From the NCBI RefSeq assembly GCF_000282635.1, contig NZ_AKIW01000027.1:1-64000 (forward strand): a stretch of DNA of 64,000 nt, given 5' to 3'. A model generated the notes under the pieces. It searched no databases. It had not been told where the DNA came from and worked only from the letters and a program-made list of their open reading frames with translations. The position numbers were made by a program, and so were the translations under genes. Positions 48,367-56,387 of this stretch are shown piece by piece (positions within the stretch are counted from its first letter, which is position 1; each line of letters opens with the position of its first letter). The stretch is from Variovorax sp. CF313 (lineage in GTDB: Bacteria; Pseudomonadota; Gammaproteobacteria; Burkholderiales; Burkholderiaceae_C).

Positions 48367-49418
48367 TGGTCCACCTCGTCTTCTTCCTCTTCGGCATGCG
48401 TGGCCATGAAGGAGCGCAGCATGAGCACGGGGATCAGCAGGCTGAACACGATCACGTCCTTCAGCGCACCGCTCCAGAACGAGGCGAAGCTTTCCACCAC
48501 GCCGACTGCGAGTGCACCCACCGCAGTCATCGGGTAGCTCACGAGCCCGCCGATGATCGCGGCCACGAAGGCCTTCAGGCCGATGATGAAACCCGAGTCG
48601 TAGTACATGGTCGTCACCGGCGCAATCAGCACGCCGATCAGCCCCGCCAGCAGCGAGGCGCATCCGTAGGCCAGCAGTGCGGTGCGCACCGGCCGGATGC
48701 CGACCAGCCGCGCGCCCACGCGGTTGACCGCCGTGGCGCGCAGCGCCTTGCCGGCCACCGTGCGCTCGAACACCAGGAAGAACAGCCCGCTCAGCACGAT
48801 GGCCGCGCCCACCATCAGCACCACCTGGCCGCTGACCGTGAAGCCGTCGCCCAACGTGAACACGGCGCTGGTGAGCGGCGTGGTGCGCGAGCCTTCAGGT
48901 CCGAAGAACAGCAGGCCCAGGCCAGACAGCAGGAAGTGCAGCGCCAGCGACACGATCAGCAGCACCAGCACCGAGGCGTCGGCGATCGGCTGGAACACCA
49001 CGCGCGCCAGCAGTGGTGCGATGGGCACCACCAGCAGCACGGCCACCGCGATGTGCACCGCGACCGGCACGCCGGGCCGCGCCGCAAGCCACGCGAGCAG
49101 GCAGGGAATCGCGGGCAGCACGCCCCACATCAGCACCGCCTTGGGAATGCGTGCAGCCTCGCCGCGCCGCAACAGGCTGCCGATTTCCGTTGCCAGCGCC
49201 AGGGCAGCGAGCACGGCGACCATGCCTATGGTCGGCGGGACGCGGCCGGTCTCGAAGGCCGCGAGCGACAGCGCCGCAAAGGCCGCGATGTCGCCGAAGG
49301 GCACGAACACCACGCGCGTGACGGAAAAGATCAACACCAGCCCCAGGCCGGCCAGCAGGTAGACGGCACCGTTGGCCAGGCCGTCGGTGAGGAGAATGAG
49401 CGCCACGTCCCAGGTCAT
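48363..49418 (-). CDS. livH: Branched-chain-type ABC permease (LivH) with enlarged N-terminal region
   Basis: 351 residues, longer than the 290-310 usual for LivH. The family start (LTDGLANGAVYLLAGLGLVL) and the coupling region (GKALRATAVNRVGARLVGIR) are present. Between about 55 and 125 there is extra hydrophobic sequence with possible additional helices (VAVLAALALATEIGSLLRRG and on). The C terminus ends in a very acidic EEEEDEVDQ. It pairs with the LivM part of the fusion protein. Confidence 0.88.
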   Translation of the reverse strand: MTWDVALILLTDGLANGAVYLLAGLGLVLIFSVTRVVFVPFGDIAAFAALSLAAFETGRVPPTIGMVAVLAALALATEIGSLLRRGEAARIPKAVLMWGVLPAIPCLLAWLAARPGVPVAVHIAVAVLLVVPIAPLLARVVFQPIADASVLVLLIVSLALHFLLSGLGLLFFGPEGSRTTPLTSAVFTLGDGFTVSGQVVLMVGAAIVLSGLFFLVFERTVAGKALRATAVNRVGARLVGIRPVRTALLAYGCASLLAGLIGVLIAPVTTMYYDSGFIIGLKAFVAAIIGGLVSYPMTAVGALAVGVVESFASFWSGALKDVIVFSLLIPVLMLRSFMATHAEEEEDEVDQ

Positions 49419-49452
49419 CGCGCGGCCCTCCGGAAAATCAAGGGCGAGCGGT

Positions 49453-50616
49453 TCAAGGTGCGAGCTTCCATTGGCCGTTGTCGAGCTTGACGATCACGCG
49501 GGCGCGTTCGTCCACGCCGTAGAGGCTGCCGGGCTTGAAGGTGTAGACGCCGTGCGTGCCCACCACTTCCTTCGTGCTGAAGATGGCGTCGCGCAGCGCC
49601 ACGCGGAACTCGGGCGTGCCCGGCTCGGCCTTCTTCATGGCGCGCGATGCGGCGTCCGCAAACACCAGCCAGCCGTCGAACGAATAGGCCGAGTAGGCGT
49701 CGCCGGTTGGCGCGTTGTTCGCCTTCTGGAACACGGCGCGAAACTCGGTCGCGATCTTCTTGGTCGGGTAGTTGTCGGGCAATTGCTCGGCCACGATCAC
49801 CGGGCCGGTGGGCATCAGCGCGTTCTGGCCGGCCGCGCCGACCACCCGCACGAAGTCGGGGTTGATCAAGCCGTGCTGGCCGTACACGCCACCCTTGAAG
49901 CCGCGCTCCTGCAATGCGAGGAACGGCAGTGCGCCCGGCGTTCCGGCGCCGCCGGTCATCACCGCATCGGGCCGCAGCGCCACGATCTTCAGCACCTGCC
50001 CCGTCACCGACGCGTCGGCGCGCGCATAGCGCTCGTTGCTCACCACCTTGATGCCGGCTTCGGGCGCAGCCTTCATCAGTGCGTTGTAGACCAGGTCGCC
50101 CCAGGCATCGGAGAAGCCGATGTAGCCCACCGTCTTCACGTTGTTGCGCTTCATGCGCTCGACGACCGCATCGATCATCAATTGCGTGGGCTGGGCCACG
50201 GTCATGACCCAGGGGTTGTCGTTCGGGTCGAGCAAGATGGGCGTGAGGCCGATCATCGGCGTCTTCGCTTCCTTGCCAACCTGCGCCATCGCGATGGCGG
50301 CGGGCACGCCCGAGGTGCCCATGAGCACGTCGACCTTGTCCTCCTCGATCAGCTTGCGCGCGTTGCGCCCGGCCGTGGTCGGGTCGGAGCCGTCGTCCAG
50401 CACGATGAGCTGGACCTTGCGGCCGTTCACCTCCGGCTTGTACGCCAGCGCGGCCTGCATGCCCTTGGCATAGGGCACGCCCAGCGAGGAATTCGGCCCT
50501 GAGAGCGACACGCTGAGACCGACCTTGAGGTCGGCCGCCAGCGCGCTCCCAACACCACAGGCAATCAGCGCCGCGGCGAGTGCACCGCGCGTCAAGGTCT
50601 GCATCAGGCTCTTCAT
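49453..50616 (-). CDS. Branched-chain-type ABC substrate-binding protein 1
   Basis: 387 residues with signal peptide (cleavage after ALA about residue 27) and the type I periplasmic-binding fold (LKVGLSVSLSGPNSSLGVPY, VQLIVLDDGSDPTTAGRNAR). It is one of three close paralogues in this operon and the one adjacent to livH. Binding proteins of this kind in aromatic operons often take up aromatic acids rather than leucine. Confidence 0.9.
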   Translation of the reverse strand: MKSLMQTLTRGALAAALIACGVGSALAADLKVGLSVSLSGPNSSLGVPYAKGMQAALAYKPEVNGRKVQLIVLDDGSDPTTAGRNARKLIEEDKVDVLMGTSGVPAAIAMAQVGKEAKTPMIGLTPILLDPNDNPWVMTVAQPTQLMIDAVVERMKRNNVKTVGYIGFSDAWGDLVYNALMKAAPEAGIKVVSNERYARADASVTGQVLKIVALRPDAVMTGGAGTPGALPFLALQERGFKGGVYGQHGLINPDFVRVVGAAGQNALMPTGPVIVAEQLPDNYPTKKIATEFRAVFQKANNAPTGDAYSAYSFDGWLVFADAASRAMKKAEPGTPEFRVALRDAIFSTKEVVGTHGVYTFKPGSLYGVDERARVIVKLDNGQWKLAP

Positions 50617-50656
50617 GTCGTAGCTCCGGTGAGGATGGTTGGAATGGACAGGTAAC

Positions 50657-51121
50657 TCAGATGAACAACTGGATGGCCGGCAACGCACGCGTGGCGTTGA
50701 GCAGGTCGATGCGCTTCTCGCGGATGCGCCAGCCGGCCGGCGTGCGAACGAGGTGATGGCGCGCGGTGCCGCTCAGCAGGATCTGGGATTCGCCTCGCGC
50801 TTCGACGTACAGGAATGGCGTGCGCAGGCGCGCTTCATCGGCGTTCTCGTGCTCGATGCGCGAGGGCTGCAGCACGTGCTGGCTGTGGCTGGCTGGATGC
50901 TGCGAATGCGCGCGCGGGCTCTTGAGGCGCTCCACGCGCAACTGCAGCAGCAGCCGGTCTTCATAGGCCAGCGAGTTGTGCGAGAACGGATCGGCCTGCG
51001 CAGCGCCGAGCAGCGGCACCCAGTAGTGGCCGTCGCCGGCAAAGAGCGCCAGCCAGTCGTCGAAGCGCCGCTCGTCGAGCAGGGCCGCTTCGTGGGCGGC
51101 GAAATCGCGCGGAACGGTCAT
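50657..51121 (-). CDS. Ring-hydroxylating dioxygenase beta subunit, pair 1
   Basis: 154 residues, SnoaL/NTF2-like fold of the dioxygenase small subunits: LDERRFDDWLALFAGDGHYW at the start and LLNATRALPAIQLFI at the end. It stabilises the alpha subunit in an alpha3beta3 or similar complex. The start overlaps the alpha stop by 4 bp (ATGA). Closely similar in layout and C terminus to the beta subunit at 60440-60928. Confidence 0.9.
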   Translation of the reverse strand: MTVPRDFAAHEAALLDERRFDDWLALFAGDGHYWVPLLGAAQADPFSHNSLAYEDRLLLQLRVERLKSPRAHSQHPASHSQHVLQPSRIEHENADEARLRTPFLYVEARGESQILLSGTARHHLVRTPAGWRIREKRIDLLNATRALPAIQLFI

Positions 51122-52437
51122 GGCGCGGCCTCCACGGACATCGACTTCGCCCAGGCGCGGAATTGATTGCGCATGAGCAGCTCGTTGGTGCCGTTGGTGG
51201 TGATGGTCGACTGCGCGAGCTCGGCCGCATCGAAGTTGCGGTGCAGGCTCACCCATTCGTTGCCGCCCGCGCGCAGGCCCTGCTGGATGCTCTCGAACAG
51301 GTGCACGTCATCGTGCGCCACTACCGACATCGGTGAGAAAACAAGCCGGTTGTAGCTCATGGCGCGCTCGAACAGCAGCGCGGGTGCGCCGGCCGCGCGG
51401 AAGCTCCACGCCTCGATCAGCGTGCGGTCGGCGGCCAGCGGACGGATCACGCGGATGGCCTGCGGCGAGCCCTTGACCGACAGGCTCGGATAAAGAACGG
51501 AGTTCTGCGGCGATCTCTGCAGAATTTCGGTGGCGCGCCCAATGCCGTGCGCCGCCTGCATCGCGGCCTCGTACTCCGGCAGCTGCGCATAGTTGGAGTG
51601 GATGCTGAAGTTCACGCCCAGCACACTGTGGCCATTGGCGAACACGCGCCCGCCCATCTTGTCGAAGAACTCGTAGCCCGAGCCGAAGGGCAGGATCTGC
51701 TCCATCGCCATGGGCTTGGGGTCGGTGGGCGCATGGCCTTCCCACAGCGCCTCGGCCGCCTTGGTGGCCGACTCGTGCGTGGACATCGGGTGCACCGTGT
51801 CGTTGATGTTCTCGAGGTACATCTTCCAGTTGCAGTGGACGATGTTGCGCAGCACGCCGCCGCCCACGATGAGCTTGCCCTCGGGCGAGCGGTCGACCAT
51901 GTTGTCGATGGCGCCCAGCACCTCGCCGAAGTAGTCCTCGAACGAGGGCCCCGTGTCGGATAGGCGCACGAACACGAAGTCGCGGTACACCTTCACGTGC
52001 CTCACCACCGACAGCCCCTGCCCCGACTCGCACGCCTTGAGCTGCGTGCCCTCGTAGCCGTTCTTCAACGGTACCCCGAGCGGCGCGCCGTCGAGCTTGT
52101 AGGTCCACGCGTGATACGGGCAGCGGAAGAAGCGGCCGGTGTTTCCGCTCTCGTCCGTCACCAGTTGCGTGCCCTTGTGGGCGCAGCGGTTGTAGAGCAC
52201 GTGCACCGCGCCGTCGGGCTGCCGCACCATCAGCAGCGGCCGGCCCGCGATGTCCTGCGCCACGAAGTCGCCGGGCTCGGGCACCTGGCTCGCATGGCCG
52301 AGGAAGACCCAGTTGTTCGCGAACAGGCGCTCCTGCTCGAGCGCGAAGATCTCCTCGCTCAGGTACAGGTCGCGGTGCACGCGGTCGTGCTGCACGAGGG
52401 CGGCGACGCGTTCGGGATGGTGGCGGTAACTGGTCAT
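51118..52437 (-). CDS. Rieske ring-hydroxylating dioxygenase alpha subunit, pair 1
   Basis: 439 residues. Rieske [2Fe-2S] ligands Cys85, His87 (CAHKG), Cys106 and His109 (CPYHAW), then the catalytic-iron region NWKMYLENINDTVHPMSTHE with the 2-His motif. It inserts O2 into an aromatic ring using electrons from a reductase. By eye, roughly 60% identical to the second alpha subunit over the first 110 residues and collinear with it. In iad-like loci such a dioxygenase (IadDE) oxidises indole-3-acetate; which pair does so here cannot be decided by reading. Confidence 0.92.
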   Translation of the reverse strand: MTSYRHHPERVAALVQHDRVHRDLYLSEEIFALEQERLFANNWVFLGHASQVPEPGDFVAQDIAGRPLLMVRQPDGAVHVLYNRCAHKGTQLVTDESGNTGRFFRCPYHAWTYKLDGAPLGVPLKNGYEGTQLKACESGQGLSVVRHVKVYRDFVFVRLSDTGPSFEDYFGEVLGAIDNMVDRSPEGKLIVGGGVLRNIVHCNWKMYLENINDTVHPMSTHESATKAAEALWEGHAPTDPKPMAMEQILPFGSGYEFFDKMGGRVFANGHSVLGVNFSIHSNYAQLPEYEAAMQAAHGIGRATEILQRSPQNSVLYPSLSVKGSPQAIRVIRPLAADRTLIEAWSFRAAGAPALLFERAMSYNRLVFSPMSVVAHDDVHLFESIQQGLRAGGNEWVSLHRNFDAAELAQSTITTNGTNELLMRNQFRAWAKSMSVEAAP

Positions 52438-52459
52438 CGACGTGGGCCCGGGTCTTTTT

Positions 52460-53605
52460 TCAGGGAACCAGCTTCCACTGCCCCTTGTTCATCTGCACGA
52501 TCACCACGCCGCGGCGGTCGGAGCCATAGCTATCGCCGGGCTTGAAGGTGTAGATGCCGTGCGTACCCACCAGCTCCTTGGTGCTCACGATGGCGTCGCG
52601 CAGGGCGGTGCGGTATTGCGGTGTGCCGGGCTCGCCCTTGGCGCGCGAGGCGGCATCCGCCAGCAGCAGGTAGGCGTCGTAGGTGTAGGACGAAAAGGCG
52701 TCGGTCGGCACCGCGCCGTTCACTTTCTGGTAGGCGTTGCGAAAGCCCATCGACACCTTCTTGATCGGGTTGCTGTCGGGCAACTGGTCGGCCACCAGCA
52801 CCGGTCCGCTGGGCACCTGCAGGCCTTCGACGGAGGCGCCGCCCACGCGCACGAAGTCGGCGTTGATGAGGCCGTGCGTGCCATAGATCTTTCCCTTGTA
52901 GCCGCGCTCGGCCAGTGCGATGTAAGGCAACGCACCGGGCGTGCCGGAATTGCCCGCGAACACGGCGTCGGGTCGAGCCGCGACGATCTTCAGCACCTGC
53001 CCGGCCACCGAGGAATCGCTGCGCGCATAACGCTCGTTGGCCACCACCTTGATGCCGGCAGCGTCGGCGCTCTTCACGAGCGAGTCGTAGGCCAGGTCGC
53101 CCAGTGCGTCCGAGAAGCCGATGAAGGCGACCGTCTTCACGCCGGACTTCTGCATGCGGTCGACCACGCCCGCGACCATGAGCGGGAATGGCTGCGACAC
53201 CGTCACCGTCCACGCGCCCTCAGGGCCGGCGATGGTGACCGGCGTGGGCGAGATCAACGGTGTGTTCAGTTCCTTGGCCACCGCTGCGATGGCCATCGCA
53301 CCTGGCACGCCGGAGGTTCCTATGAGCACGTCGACCTTGTCTTCGGTCACCAGCTTGCGTGCGTTGCGGCCGGCGGTGGTGGGGTCTGACGCGTCGTCGA
53401 GCGCGATCAGCTGGACCTTGCGGCCGGCGATCTCGGGATGCTCGGCAATGGCAGCGCGGATGCCCTTCTCGTACGGAATGCCGAGCGCAGCCACCGGACC
53501 CGAGAGCGAGCTGATGAAGCCGATCTTCAGGTCAGCCGCCATGGCCTGCGAAGCTGCCAGAGCAAGCACTGTGGCGCCAAGGATGTGGGCTAGCTTGTTC
53601 TTCAT
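52460..53605 (-). CDS. Branched-chain-type ABC substrate-binding protein 2
   Basis: 381 residues, signal peptide (AASQAMA end at about 23), same fold and many identical blocks as its two paralogues (LKIGFISSLSGPVAALGIPY, DPTTAGRNARKLV, FVGTHGIYTFKPGD-like end). Placed directly after paralogue 3 (2 bp apart), pointing to tandem duplication. Likely a second ligand specificity for the same LIV membrane module. Confidence 0.9.
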   Translation of the reverse strand: MKNKLAHILGATVLALAASQAMAADLKIGFISSLSGPVAALGIPYEKGIRAAIAEHPEIAGRKVQLIALDDASDPTTAGRNARKLVTEDKVDVLIGTSGVPGAMAIAAVAKELNTPLISPTPVTIAGPEGAWTVTVSQPFPLMVAGVVDRMQKSGVKTVAFIGFSDALGDLAYDSLVKSADAAGIKVVANERYARSDSSVAGQVLKIVAARPDAVFAGNSGTPGALPYIALAERGYKGKIYGTHGLINADFVRVGGASVEGLQVPSGPVLVADQLPDSNPIKKVSMGFRNAYQKVNGAVPTDAFSSYTYDAYLLLADAASRAKGEPGTPQYRTALRDAIVSTKELVGTHGIYTFKPGDSYGSDRRGVVIVQMNKGQWKLVP

Positions 53606-53606
53606 C

Positions 53607-54773
53607 TCAGGGCACCAGCTTCCATTGACCCTTTTCGAGCTTCACGACGACGCGCGAGCGATCATCCGAGCCATAGCGATCAGTGGGCTTGAAGTTGTAG
53701 ACCGAATGCGTGCCCACCAGCTCCTTGGTGCTCACGATGGCATCACGCAGCGCCAGCCGGAATTGCGGCGTGCCGGGCTCAGCCTTGCTGGCCAGCGCAC
53801 GCTGCGCAGCATCGAGATAGATCAGCCACGCATCGAAGCTGTAGGCCGAGAAGGTATCAGTGGGCGCCGCGCCGTTGGCCTTCTGGTAGGCAGCGCGAAA
53901 GTCCATCGCGATCTTCTTCATCGGGTTGTTGTCGGGCAGCTGCTCGGCCACCACCACCGGGCCCGTGGGCGCCAGCAGGCCTTCGACCGACGAACCGCCG
54001 ACGCGGATGAAGTCGGGGTTGATCAGCGAGTGCATGCCGTAGATCCTTCCCTTGTAGCCACGCTCGGTCAACGCGAGGTACGGCAACGCACCGGGGGTGC
54101 CCGAGGCACCGGTAATGACCGCATCAGGCCGCAGCGCCACGATCTTCAGCACCTGCCCGGCCACCGACGAATCGCTGCGCGCATAACGCTCGTTCGACAC
54201 CACCTTGATGCCGGCCGTGGGCGCCGATTTCATGAGCGCGTCGTAGACCAGGTCGCCCCAGGCGTCGGAGTAGCCGATGTAGGCCACCGTCTTCACGCCG
54301 GCCTGCTTCATCTTCTCGACCATCGCACCCATCATCAACGGCGCGGGCTGCGGCAGCGTCACCATCCAGGCGCCGTCCTCGCCGGCCAGGTCGGCATTGG
54401 CGATGGAGATCAGCGGTGTCTTCGTCTCGCGCGCCACGCCGGCAATGGCCAGCGAGCCGGGTGCGCCGGCCGTCCCGATGATGACGTCGACCTTGTCTTC
54501 CTCGATCAGCTTGCGCGCATTGCGCGCGGCCGTGGACGGGTCGGACGCATCGTCGAGCTGGATCACCTGCACCTTGCGACCGCCGACTTCGGACTTGTAG
54601 GCCAGCGCGGCTTTCATGCCCTTGTCGTAGGGAATGCCGAGCGAAGACACCGGTCCCGACATCGAGGTGATGAAACCGACCTTGAGATCGGCGGCCCATG
54701 CGCCCGCGGCGCTCAGCGCGCCGAGGCCCGCGGCAATGGCCGCGAGTGTGCGAATTCGGTTCAGGACTTTCAT
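53607..54773 (-). CDS. Branched-chain-type ABC substrate-binding protein 3
   Basis: 388 residues with a signal peptide ending AAGAWA near residue 28. It shares with paralogues 1 and 2 the start LKVGFITSMSGPVSSLGIPY and DPSTAARNARKLIEEDKVDV. The ATG at 54773 matches the conserved signal; the longer frame is upstream SDR DNA. Three such receptors with one transporter suggest uptake of several related compounds. Confidence 0.9.
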   Translation of the reverse strand: MKVLNRIRTLAAIAAGLGALSAAGAWAADLKVGFITSMSGPVSSLGIPYDKGMKAALAYKSEVGGRKVQVIQLDDASDPSTAARNARKLIEEDKVDVIIGTAGAPGSLAIAGVARETKTPLISIANADLAGEDGAWMVTLPQPAPLMMGAMVEKMKQAGVKTVAYIGYSDAWGDLVYDALMKSAPTAGIKVVSNERYARSDSSVAGQVLKIVALRPDAVITGASGTPGALPYLALTERGYKGRIYGMHSLINPDFIRVGGSSVEGLLAPTGPVVVAEQLPDNNPMKKIAMDFRAAYQKANGAAPTDTFSAYSFDAWLIYLDAAQRALASKAEPGTPQFRLALRDAIVSTKELVGTHSVYNFKPTDRYGSDDRSRVVVKLEKGQWKLVP

Positions 54774-54825
54774 GGCGATGCTCCAGGGATGGTTTGGGAT
54801 GAACGTGGAAAAGCGAAAGAAGAAT

Positions 54826-55560
54826 TCAGAGGGCCAGGCTGCCGACGCTGGTACCGCCGCACACGTACAGCACCTGGCCGGTGACGAAGCTGCTGTCGGC
54901 ATCGGCGAAGAAACGTACGGCGCGTGCCACATCGGCCGATTCGCCGAGGCGCTTGACGGGCACCGAGGCTGCGAGCGCGCGTTCCTTCTCGCTGCCGGCT
55001 TCGACCACGTCGTAGAACATGTCGGTGCGGATCGGCCCCGGGGCCACCACGTTCACCGTGATGCCGTCAGCGGCAAGCTCCAGCGCCCAGGTGCGCGCCA
55101 TGCCCAGCATGCCGGCCTTGGTGGCCGAGTAGCTGGTGCGCGTGGCCAGCCCCAGCGCGGCGCGTGACGACAGCAGCACCACGCGGCCGAAGCGCTGCGC
55201 ACGCATCGCGGGCAGCGCACCTTGCACGAGCTGAATGGCACAGCCCAGGTGCAGGTCGACCAGTGCGTCGAGGTCGTCGAGCTTTACTTCGGGCAGCAGC
55301 GCGGCGCGGATGACGCCTGCGTTGTGGACGATGGTGGTCGGCGCGAAGCGTTCGACCAGTTCGCGCACCGCCTCGCCCGTGGCGGCGCGGTCGCTCAGGT
55401 CGACCTCGATGCTGTGCAGCTTCGGGTGGTCGATCTCGGCCTTGCGGCGCGCGAGCGACACCACCTCGTAGCCCTGCGCGAGCAGGTCCTCGCAGATCGC
55501 CTTGCCGATGCCGGCGCTGCCGCCGGTGACGGCCGCGACCTTGGGCGCCGCGCCGCTCAT
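54826..55560 (-). CDS. SDR family oxidoreductase
   Basis: 244 residues, intact SDR: TGGSAGIGKAI, VHNAGVI in the NNAG position, and YSATK. Typical SDR C terminus VTGQVLYVCGGTSVG. Start overlaps the cyclase-family stop (ATGA), so the two may act on consecutive intermediates. In the auxin model it could oxidise dioxindole-type alcohols; this is inference. Confidence 0.88.
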   Translation of the reverse strand: MSGAAPKVAAVTGGSAGIGKAICEDLLAQGYEVVSLARRKAEIDHPKLHSIEVDLSDRAATGEAVRELVERFAPTTIVHNAGVIRAALLPEVKLDDLDALVDLHLGCAIQLVQGALPAMRAQRFGRVVLLSSRAALGLATRTSYSATKAGMLGMARTWALELAADGITVNVVAPGPIRTDMFYDVVEAGSEKERALAASVPVKRLGESADVARAVRFFADADSSFVTGQVLYVCGGTSVGSLAL

Positions 55561-56372
55561 GCCGATGCCCCCACCAGCGCGAGCACCCGCAGCGGGCTGC
55601 CGCTGCCCTTCTCGATCTTCAGCGGCGGGCAGATCAGCACCGCACCCACGGGCGGCAGCAGGTCGAGGTTGCTCAGGCACTGCAGCCCGTAGCGCCCCGC
55701 GCCGTGCATGTAGTAGTGGCACGGGTACGGCGGGCGCAGGTGATAGCCCTGCCCGGCATCGGTGCCGATGGCCTCGGAGCCGAAACCCAGCACGTCGCGC
55801 TGCTCGACCAGGAAGCGCACGGCCTCGGTGCTCGGGCCGGGCGTGTGCTGACCGGTTTCGTCGAAGTTCTGGTACGCCTCGGGGTCGCTGCGCTTGGACC
55901 AGTCGGTGCGCATCAGCACCCACGCGCCCTTCGGGATGCGGCCGTGCGCCGCCTCGTAGGCCTCGATGTCCTCCAGGGTCAGCAGATAGTCGGGGTCGTC
56001 CTTGACCTGCGGCGAACAGTCGATCACGCAGGCCGGCGCCACGAAGTGCTGCACCGGAATGGTGTCGACCGAGTTGTTCGGCAGGTCGCGGCCCGAGATC
56101 CAGTGGATCGGCGCGTCGAAGTGCGTGCCGGTGTGCTCGCCGCACGAGAAGTTGTTCCAGTACCAGCCCGGACCGCGCTCGTCGTACTTCGACACTTCCT
56201 CGATGCGGAAGGGCCAGCACTGCCCCATCTCGGGCGGCAGCGCGATCTGCGGAAACTCGGGCGTCAGCGTCTGCGTGAGGTCGATCACGCGGATGCGGCC
56301 GCTGGCCATCGCGGTCACGAGGCCGCTGAGGATTTCGGCGGTGGACATCAGTTCGGTGGTGATGGTTGTCAT
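55557..56372 (-). CDS. Cyclase-family metal hydrolase, candidate isatin hydrolase
   Basis: 271 residues with the full metal motif HTGTHFDAPIH (HxGTHxDxPxH; residues 80-90). The family contains bacterial kynurenine formamidase and isatin hydrolase, both opening a cyclic or N-acyl amide of a tryptophan/indole derivative with a bound metal. The neighbourhood (dioxygenases, indolepyruvate-oxidoreductase gene) fits isatin hydrolysis to isatinate. Kynurenine formamidases are usually near 210 residues, so the larger size also speaks against that function. Confidence 0.85.
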   Translation of the reverse strand: MTTITTELMSTAEILSGLVTAMASGRIRVIDLTQTLTPEFPQIALPPEMGQCWPFRIEEVSKYDERGPGWYWNNFSCGEHTGTHFDAPIHWISGRDLPNNSVDTIPVQHFVAPACVIDCSPQVKDDPDYLLTLEDIEAYEAAHGRIPKGAWVLMRTDWSKRSDPEAYQNFDETGQHTPGPSTEAVRFLVEQRDVLGFGSEAIGTDAGQGYHLRPPYPCHYYMHGAGRYGLQCLSNLDLLPPVGAVLICPPLKIEKGSGSPLRVLALVGASA

Positions 56373-56387
56373 CGTGATGTTCCTCGA

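Noticed and set aside
50657..52437. Simple naming of the first Rieske pair as anthranilate or benzoate dioxygenase
   Set aside because: The sequence shows only the general Rieske fold; its strong likeness to the second pair prevents a substrate call by reading.
53121..54884. 587-codon plus-strand frame over binding proteins 2 and 3
   Set aside because: Antisense artefact of G+C-rich codons; both minus-strand genes have signal peptides and the binding fold.
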